A DNA stretch of 64,000 nucleotides, taken from SZUA-547 sp963669315. Its GTDB lineage: Bacteria > Pseudomonadota > Alphaproteobacteria > Rhodobacterales > Rhodobacteraceae. The stretch lies in NCBI GenBank assembly GCA_963669315.1, contig OY770021.1:3720001-3784000 (forward strand). Direction: 5' to 3'. Positions 59,268 through 64,000 of this stretch are shown in pieces (position 1 is the stretch's first letter; each line of letters starts with the position of its first letter). The translations under genes were made by a program, and so were the position numbers. The notes beneath the pieces were generated by a model. It was not told the origin of the DNA and made no database searches. It saw only the letters and a list, made by a program, of their open reading frames with translations.

Positions 59268-59945
59268 TCAGACAGTCTCAAGCGATTTGACGAGGCCGCT
59301 GAGCATTGCTGCGCCGTCGGTATTGCCATGATCAGGCTCCGCAGCGCGTTCGGGGTGGGGCATCATGCCGAGCACCCGGCCATTGGCGCTGACGATCCCG
59401 GCGATATCGCGTGTCGCGCCGTTCGGGTTCTCGCCCGGCAGATAGCGAAATGCGATGCGGCCGTCGCCTTCCAGATGCTCCAGCAGCGCGTCATCGGCGA
59501 GGTAGTTGCCGTCGTGATGGGCGACAGGGAAGCGCACGGTCTGGCCAGTCGCATAGCCCTGCAGGAAGGGGCTTTGCGCCTCTCCCACTGTCATGCCGAC
59601 AGTGCGGCAGACGAACTTCAGGTCGGCGTTCCGCATCAGCGCGCCGGGCAACAGGCCGGTCTCGATCAGCACCTGAAATCCATTGCAGACGCCAAGAACA
59701 AGCCCGCCCTTGCCAGCAAAATCGGCGACTGCCCGCATGATCGGCGAGCGGGCGGCGATGGCGCCGCAGCGCAGGTAGTCGCCAAATGAAAACCCGCCGG
59801 GCAGGGCGATCATGTCCAGCCCATCCGGCAAGGCGGCGTCCTTGTGCCAGACCATCGCAGGTTCGCGGCCGGACGCTTGGCGTAACGCCACCGCCATGTC
59901 GCGATCGCAGTTTGAGCCAGGGAAGACGATGACGGCGGATTTCAT
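59268..59945 (-). CDS. purQ: phosphoribosylformylglycinamidine synthase subunit PurQ
   Basis: The 225-residue glutaminase supplies ammonia to PurL. It has SAVIVFPGSNCDRDMA at the start, LPGGFSFGDYLR, the nucleophile in LGVCNGFQVLIE and the His-Glu of the triad in MMPHPERAAEP. It starts at ATG 59945, overlapping the end of the DUF3592 gene by four bases (ATGA), so that membrane-protein gene and purQ are translationally coupled. purL follows after 50 bases. Confidence 0.97.
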   Translation of the reverse strand: MKSAVIVFPGSNCDRDMAVALRQASGREPAMVWHKDAALPDGLDMIALPGGFSFGDYLRCGAIAARSPIMRAVADFAGKGGLVLGVCNGFQVLIETGLLPGALMRNADLKFVCRTVGMTVGEAQSPFLQGYATGQTVRFPVAHHDGNYLADDALLEHLEGDGRIAFRYLPGENPNGATRDIAGIVSANGRVLGMMPHPERAAEPDHGNTDGAAMLSGLVKSLETV

Positions 59946-60517
59946 ATTTTCGAATCCTTGTTGCGCATCTTTGCTTTCAACTCATCGATCTTGCCTTGAT
60001 CAAACGCCGGCGACTTGTCCCTCATGATAAAGATCACGGGCAGTGACATCAGCAGCCAGAACAGGCCGAAACCGATCAAAAACACCGGGGTCAGATAGAT
60101 CGCCCAGAAATCGTCATGGGCGACCGCATTGTTCAGATCCCGGCGCAGCAGCACGGGAATGCGCGCGCCCTCGGCATAAACCTCCGGATCGATGGCGTCG
60201 GAGTTGTGCCAGACCATCTCCAGATCGAAATTCGGTTCGACGATATAGCGGTTGTGCACCTTGCCATCGGCCTCCACCTCGACCGAATAGCGCCAGTGCT
60301 CGCCTGTCCGGGTTCGCCCGTCGCTGTCGCGATAGCTGTAGGTCTCGTGCTCGACCTCAAAAACTGTAGCGGTCGTCTGCTCGGATGCCGCGACCTGATC
60401 GTAGCGGAACATGGCGGAGCGAACGCCAAAGAACAGCAATAGCGCCGGAATCAGGAAGATGAGCCATATGAACTTGGGCGGCTTGCCGCCCTTGCGTTTG
60501 CCCACCGTCTTGGCCAC
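59942..60517 (-). CDS. DUF3592-like membrane protein between purS and purQ
   Basis: The 191-residue protein has a basic N-terminus (KTVGKRKGGKPPK), a first helix (FIWLIFLIPALLLFFGV), an extracytoplasmic beta domain of about 110 residues and a second helix (IYLTPVFLIGFGLFWLLMSLPVIFI, named by ends), then a charged tail. The segment TTATVFEVEHETYSYRDSDGR resembles the TATV...Y..(D/R)G core of DUF3592 proteins. Function is unknown. It is four bases downstream of purS and overlaps purQ, which places an apparently unrelated membrane protein inside the FGAM-synthase operon. Confidence 0.7.
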   Translation of the reverse strand: MAKTVGKRKGGKPPKFIWLIFLIPALLLFFGVRSAMFRYDQVAASEQTTATVFEVEHETYSYRDSDGRTRTGEHWRYSVEVEADGKVHNRYIVEPNFDLEMVWHNSDAIDPEVYAEGARIPVLLRRDLNNAVAHDDFWAIYLTPVFLIGFGLFWLLMSLPVIFIMRDKSPAFDQGKIDELKAKMRNKDSKI

Positions 60518-60521
60518 CAGA

Positions 60522-60761
60522 CTAGCCGATCGTGATCGAGTACTGCTCGATCACCGTATTGGCCAACAGCTTTTCGCACATGTCCCTGACCTTGACCTCC
60601 GCGGTCGCCGCATCGGTCTCGTCCAACTCGATCTCGATGACCTTGCCCTGTCGAACGCCGCCGACGCCGTCAAAACCAAGGGCGCCAAGAGCCTGGCGAA
60701 TGGCCTCTCCCTGAGGGTCGAGAACACCGTTTTTCAGGGTGACGTCTACTCGGGCGCGCAT
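60522..60761 (-). CDS. purS: phosphoribosylformylglycinamidine synthase subunit PurS
   Basis: The 79-residue protein is PurS, the small structural partner that bridges PurL and PurQ. It has VTLKNGVLDPQGEAIRQALGALGFDGV (named by ends) and VIEIELDETDAATAEVKVRDMCEKLLANTVIEQY (named by ends), the full conserved plan. ATG 60761 is preferred over one 18 bases upstream because the first strand begins there. A DUF3592-like gene, purQ and purL follow. Confidence 0.95.
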   Translation of the reverse strand: MRARVDVTLKNGVLDPQGEAIRQALGALGFDGVGGVRQGKVIEIELDETDAATAEVKVRDMCEKLLANTVIEQYSITIG

Positions 60762-60825
60762 GGGCGAATCCTGCTTCAAGCTTCGGTTCCCGCGAAATAC
60801 CGCAGCGAGGGTCCAAGGTCGAGGG

Positions 60826-61386
60826 TTAGCGGGCCTTTCGGCCGCCGGCGAATATGACGATCACCATGACTGTAACGAGCGTCATGAAGCCGAGAGCGAA
60901 ATAGCTGAAATAGATTCGGTCGCCGACGCGATCCAACGCCTGGTCGAAGGAGACCTCCCGGCTGAGGCGCACATAACGTGGCGCATCCGGATCATAGAAA
61001 ATGACCAGGGTCTCGCCGATCTCCCGATCCTGATCCGTCGGCATGTCGGTCGTCAGGCGCGCGCCGATCTGCGTTTCGTATTTGATGGTGACAGACGTTA
61101 CGCGCTCCGCCTCTCCCGGCCTCTGGATCGAAGATTTTCCGGTGACCTCCGCTTGTGCTTCAAGCGCGCGTTCGGGGAAGCTGAGCGCGCCAAGCAGCGG
61201 GTAGGCGCCGATCACCGCGAACAGCAGGGGAATCCCGTAGAGCATTGCGAAACCGAGGAAGATCGCCGCTTTTCCGCCGCCGCCGCCGGACGGCAGTTCC
61301 AAGTCGCTTTCAACGGTGCGCTCGGCCACGGATTTGCGCCCCAGCACGCTGCGTCGCCGCCCGCCAAATCCAACTTTCCGCGCCAT
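60826..61386 (-). CDS. DUF3592-like membrane protein with Arg-rich N-terminal motif
   Basis: The 186-residue protein begins MARKVGFGGRRRSVLGRK, then a Gly-rich stretch. A hydrophobic segment (FLGFAMLYGIPLLFAVIGAYPLL, named by ends), an extracytoplasmic beta domain and a final helix (YFSYFALGFMTLVTVMVIVIFAG, named by ends) follow. The phrase GETLVIFYDPDAP is a DUF3592-type motif (V-x-YDP-x-xP). The N-terminal RRRSVLGR is shared with the next gene. Function is unknown; it lies just upstream of purS and is likely co-transcribed. Confidence 0.68.
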   Translation of the reverse strand: MARKVGFGGRRRSVLGRKSVAERTVESDLELPSGGGGGKAAIFLGFAMLYGIPLLFAVIGAYPLLGALSFPERALEAQAEVTGKSSIQRPGEAERVTSVTIKYETQIGARLTTDMPTDQDREIGETLVIFYDPDAPRYVRLSREVSFDQALDRVGDRIYFSYFALGFMTLVTVMVIVIFAGGRKAR

Positions 61387-61407
61387 TTCACTCCCCCGGA
61401 TAAAAGC

Positions 61408-61980
61408 CTACGCGTGATTGCGACGGAGTTTGCGAAACCCGAACGCGAAGCCGAAAAACACCATCAGGCCAACGGAGGTGAAGATCACCGGCAGACCCCA
61501 TAGCGAGAATACTCCATCGATGCGCACCTCGTCATTCGGAGCGCCCGGATCGTAAAGGATCCATTCCTGCGAACCGATGCTGTAGTCGTAGCCGCTGGAC
61601 GATATGTGGGTCGGGGCCTGATGATCGCGACCGTCCTGGTCCGTGTACCGGAAGATCGGCGTATAGGTGGTTCCGTCGGAATCCGAGTGGACATCCACAT
61701 CGACCACCGTACCGACGGCGCCCACCGCAACTCCGCTGAACCGGATGGCGTCCAGCAGCATATACCCGCCAACGCCGACGAAAATCAGCGGAAACAAGAT
61801 AAACAACAATGCGAGGTATCTGGGAGTGCGACGCTTCTTTGGCGCATCGCTAATCTCAAACGTATCCGCGACCGACTTCTCCCGTTTCTCGGTAGCGGTT
61901 CGGTCGCGTCCCAACACGCTGCGCCGCCTACCAACAACGCTATCGCGCCGGGAATCGCCAAATCCAACTCTACGCACCAT
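61408..61980 (-). CDS. DUF3592-like membrane protein, paralogue with the same Arg-rich motif
   Basis: The 190-residue protein repeats the plan of its neighbour: MVRRVGFGDSRRDSVVG, then RRRSVLGRDR, a polar linker, a helix (YLALLFILFPLIFVGVGGYMLL, named by ends), a beta domain with GTVVDVDVHSDSDG and YTPIFRYTDQDG, WILYDPGAPNDEVRID (the YDP motif), and a last helix (LPVIFTSVGLMVFFGFAFGF). It is 21 bases upstream of the preceding paralogue. Start ATG 61980 is favoured over one 12 bases earlier. The function is unknown. Confidence 0.68.
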   Translation of the reverse strand: MVRRVGFGDSRRDSVVGRRRSVLGRDRTATEKREKSVADTFEISDAPKKRRTPRYLALLFILFPLIFVGVGGYMLLDAIRFSGVAVGAVGTVVDVDVHSDSDGTTYTPIFRYTDQDGRDHQAPTHISSSGYDYSIGSQEWILYDPGAPNDEVRIDGVFSLWGLPVIFTSVGLMVFFGFAFGFRKLRRNHA

Positions 61981-62045
61981 CGCCTGTCTCACCCATCGAT
62001 CGCAGGACGCCAGAATAGACCAGTCGAGCGTGCAGGGGGAGGCGC

Positions 62046-62264
62046 CTAATCGCGCTCCAGATGGTTCCAGAATGCCGCGACGAGAATATAGAGTCCGCCG
62101 AAGATCGCGAAGGGGATCGACAAAACGTCAGGCCAGAAGCCTTTAATCAGATTGATCCAGCAAAGAACTGCAAAAAATATCAGCAGAGAGCCGAGGATGT
62201 AGCATTTGGTGCGCCCGATCAGCGCGCACCATCCCAAGAACAGCGCTTTGAAGACTTCACCCAC
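62046..62264 (-). CDS. 72-residue small membrane protein
   Basis: GTG 62264 is preceded by GGGGAGG at ideal spacing, and the frame encodes two hydrophobic helices, YILGSLLIFFAVLCWINLI and VLSIPFAIFGGLYILVAAFW, with a short basic N-terminus containing RTKC. The frame extends further upstream only by overlapping purC, whose stop is 22 bases away. No family is recognised. It belongs to the run of membrane-protein genes between purC and purS. Confidence 0.6.
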   Translation of the reverse strand: MGEVFKALFLGWCALIGRTKCYILGSLLIFFAVLCWINLIKGFWPDVLSIPFAIFGGLYILVAAFWNHLERD

Positions 62265-62286
62265 CGGCAACCTCCCCGCAGCTAGA

Positions 62287-63051
62287 TCAATGGACCAGCT
62301 TAGGTCCCGACCCCGGCTTGCTTCCATTCTTTGGCATAATGCCCAAACGGCGCGCAACCTCGGCATAGGCGTCGGAAAGAGACCCCAGATCCCGGCGGAA
62401 CACGTCCTTGTCCAGCTTCTGGCCGGTCTTTACGTCCCAGAGGCGGCAACTGTCGGGGCTGATCTCATCCGCAACGATCAGGCGTTGGAAGTCGCCATCC
62501 CAGATACGCCCGCACTCGATCTTGAAGTCGATCAGCTTGATGCCGACGCCATGGAACAGGCCGGACAGGAAGTCATTGACCCGAAGCGCCAGCGCGACCA
62601 TGTCGTCCATATCCTGCTGCGTCGCCCAGTTGAAGGCGATGACGTGCTCTTCGGTCACCAGCGGATCACCCAGAGCGTCATCCTTGTAGTAGAACTCGAT
62701 GATCGGGCGGGGCAGGGGTTGTCCTTCCTCGATGCCCAGGCGCTTGGACAGCGTGCCGGCGGCCACGTTGCGGACCACCACCTCAAGGGGAACGATTTCG
62801 ACCGAGCGGATCAACTGCTCTCGCATATTGATGCGACGAATGAAGTGGGTCGGTACGCCGATCGAGTTCAGCGCGGTCATGATGTGTTCGGAGATGCGAT
62901 TATTCAGCACGCCCTTTCCATCAATGACGTCGCGTTTTTCCGCGTTGAACGCGGTGGCGTCGTCCTTGAAATACTGAATCAGCGTGCCGGGCTCTGGCCC
63001 CTCGTAAAGGATCTTGGCCTTGCCCTCGTAGACCAGTCTGCGCCGGGCCAT
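62287..63051 (-). CDS. purC: phosphoribosylaminoimidazole-succinocarboxamide synthase
   Basis: The 254-residue SAICAR synthetase ligates aspartate to CAIR with ATP. It has the start RRRLVYEGKAKILYEG, YFKDDATAFNAEKRD, GVLNNRISEHI, the central IVPLEVVVRNVAAGTLSKRLG (named by ends), EFYYKDDALGDPLV and LIDFKIECGRI. ATG 63051 lies where the conserved sequence begins; the frame runs 120 bases further upstream without support. It heads the minus-strand purine cluster and is divergent from the zeta-subunit gene. Confidence 0.97.
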   Translation of the reverse strand: MARRRLVYEGKAKILYEGPEPGTLIQYFKDDATAFNAEKRDVIDGKGVLNNRISEHIMTALNSIGVPTHFIRRINMREQLIRSVEIVPLEVVVRNVAAGTLSKRLGIEEGQPLPRPIIEFYYKDDALGDPLVTEEHVIAFNWATQQDMDDMVALALRVNDFLSGLFHGVGIKLIDFKIECGRIWDGDFQRLIVADEISPDSCRLWDVKTGQKLDKDVFRRDLGSLSDAYAEVARRLGIMPKNGSKPGSGPKLVH

Positions 63052-63298
63052 GGGGTTCTCCGAAGATTGAAGCGCCGCCGCGGAAAATCCAGCGGACGCA
63101 GGCGGCGGCTTATAGGGCGCCGCGCGCGATCCCGCAAGCGGCAGGAAGGACAGCGTATAAAACTTAGCGACCATGTCGCGGCGTTACAGCAATTGTCGAA
63201 CCACCAAAAATTCCCCTATCAATACGGGCGGTGACGTCCAAAGCGATTCTCTCGCAAATTGGAACAAAAACTAGGGCTGCAGAAGGGATAAGCGAGCC
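63052..63298. promoter_or_regulatory. divergent intergenic region of purC and the zeta-subunit gene
   Basis: The 247-base gap must hold promoters for both genes. I see an AT-richer part around 63185-63230 but no element close enough to consensus to mark. A purine-responsive site was not recognisable. No small gene with a ribosome binding site was found in it. Confidence 0.4.
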
Positions 63299-63625
63299 AT
63301 GACCACCTTCGACGAACGCGAAAAAGGTTTTGAGAGCATGTTCGCGCATGACGAGGAGATGCAGTTCAAGGCCAATGCGCGCCGGAACAAGCTGCTGGGC
63401 CTTTGGGCCGCGGAAAAGCTTGGCCTGAGCGGCGCAGACGCCGACTCCTACGCGAGGGACGTTGTTGTTTCGGATCTGGAGGAAGCCGGCGACGAAGACG
63501 TCTATCGCAAGGTGAAAGGCGATCTCGACGCAAAGGGCGTCATGGTCTCAGAATCGGATCTTCGCGCCAAAATGGTCGAATTCGTTGGCGTGGCCAAAGA
63601 GCAGGTCTTCAACGAAGCCAACTGA
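63299..63625 (+). CDS. F1Fo-ATPase inhibitor zeta subunit (DUF1476)
   Basis: The 108-residue helical protein matches the alphaproteobacterial zeta subunit first found in Paracoccus, which binds F1 and blocks ATP hydrolysis. It begins TTFDEREKGFESMFAHDEEMQF, split as TTFDEREKGFES and MFAHDEEMQF, then ARRNKLLGLWAAEKLGLSG, VVSDLEEAGDEDVYRKV and LRAKMVEFVGVAKEQV. The inhibitory N-terminal segment and the four-helix bundle are both complete. The ATG at 63299 is certain from the family. The gene is far from any ATP synthase genes in the window. Confidence 0.92.
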   Translation: MTTFDEREKGFESMFAHDEEMQFKANARRNKLLGLWAAEKLGLSGADADSYARDVVVSDLEEAGDEDVYRKVKGDLDAKGVMVSESDLRAKMVEFVGVAKEQVFNEAN

Positions 63626-63684
63626 TATTCAGGGCTCGATCCTGAACGGATGCGGGGGCGCGGCGATCGCCCCCGTAATTGAGT

Positions 63685-63999
63685 CTATTCGCCAAATACC
63701 CGACGGAAGATCGTATCCACATGTTTTTTGTGGTGGCCGATATTGAACATTGATTCAATCTGCTCTTCCGAAAGGGCGGCTGATACCTCGGCATCGAGCT
63801 TCAATTCCGCCATGAAATCTGCGCCTTGCTCCCACACCTTCATGGCGTTTCGCTGCACCAGTCGATAGGCGTCCTCCCGACTGACGCCCGCTTGGGTCAG
63901 GGCCAGCAAAACGCGCTGCGAGTGCACGAGCCCGCGGAACTGGTTCAGGTTCCGCTCCATGTTCTCCGGATAGACCAGCAACTTGTCGATCACGCCAGT
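63685..63999 (-). CDS. purB: adenylosuccinate lyase, C-terminal part
   Basis: The frame is open to the right edge, so only the last 104 residues are present. The segment VIDKLLVYPENMERNLNQFRGLVHSQRVLLALTQAG (named by ends), REDAYRLVQRNAMKVWEQGADF and a final helical tail match the C-terminal domain of PurB, which cleaves SAICAR and adenylosuccinate. It converges with the zeta-subunit gene. With purC, purS, purQ and purL on the same strand nearby, it is part of a dispersed purine cluster. Confidence 0.88.
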   Translation of the reverse strand, partial: TGVIDKLLVYPENMERNLNQFRGLVHSQRVLLALTQAGVSREDAYRLVQRNAMKVWEQGADFMAELKLDAEVSAALSEEQIESMFNIGHHKKHVDTIFRRVFGE

Positions 64000-64000
64000 G

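Noticed and set aside
1..64000. CRISPR array or phage region
   Set aside because: No regularly spaced repeats, cas genes, capsid, portal, terminase or integrase genes were found; the only mobile element is the IS3-family copy.

Overview
The window is a GC-rich chromosomal segment of an alphaproteobacterium, most likely Rhodobacterales or a close relative. Four things support this. Several gene orders look like that group: cckA-recA-alaS, guaB-rsmB, rplM-rpsI-argC, and purS/purQ/purL with bolA-grxD. A cobalamin-dependent methionine-synthase module is encoded as a separate protein next to metF. There is an F1-ATPase zeta-inhibitor gene, and a PIN-domain protein of the type found beside rlmI-like genes in Rhodobacterales. 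The cell-cycle CtrA/CckA system and the alphaproteobacterial LexA operator (GTTC-N7-GTTC) are also visible. Species cannot be named from this alone.

Layout. 0-7.4 kb: partial sulfurtransferase, DUF899 protein, a family of small membrane proteins with one eroded copy, a VOC protein, split methionine-synthase folate module, metF and two glycosyltransferases. 7.5-17 kb: Ppx/GppA, rlmE, SLAC1-type transporter, guaB, a secreted PA-IL-like protein, rsmB, cckA (with a perfect CtrA box) and recA (with two LexA boxes). 17-32 kb: alaS, potassium channel, methyltransferase, GFA protein, trmJ, ctaA, rplM-rpsI, murI, argC, YihY protein, ccmE-ccmF-ccmH and a DUF817 protein. 32-41 kb: glnE, histone-deacetylase-like protein, NTF2-like protein, a frameshifted pepN and an isoprenylcysteine-methyltransferase-like membrane protein. 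41-53 kb: GT39 glycosyltransferase, dusA, retropepsin-like protease, ruvX-ccmI, rlmI-like gene with PIN gene, M48 protease, and two DUF2927 lipoproteins. 53-56.3 kb: dksA, tRNA-Gln(CTG) and an AT-richer accessory patch of Flp-pilin-like small genes broken by an IS3-family (IS407-like) element. 56.3-64 kb: grxD-bolA, then purL-purQ-purS-purC with interleaved DUF3592 membrane proteins, the zeta subunit and the 3' part of purB.

Most of the window is housekeeping: purine synthesis (guaB, purB, purC, purS, purQ, purL), one-carbon/methionine metabolism, cytochrome c maturation (ccmE, ccmF, ccmH, ccmI) and heme A synthesis, RNA modification (rlmE, rsmB, trmJ, dusA, rlmI), and DNA repair/cell-cycle control (recA, ruvX, cckA). 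No CRISPR array, prophage or obvious defence island was seen. The most notable signals are: two matching TTAACC-N4-GGTTAA-type operators in front of two unlinked enzyme genes (DUF899 and GFA); the CtrA box at cckA together with a CckA that lacks visible membrane segments; the pilin-like gene array whose IS junctions join fragments of two different paralogues; the purine cluster carrying three DUF3592 proteins, two of them sharing an arginine-rich N-terminal motif; and the one-base frameshift in pepN.
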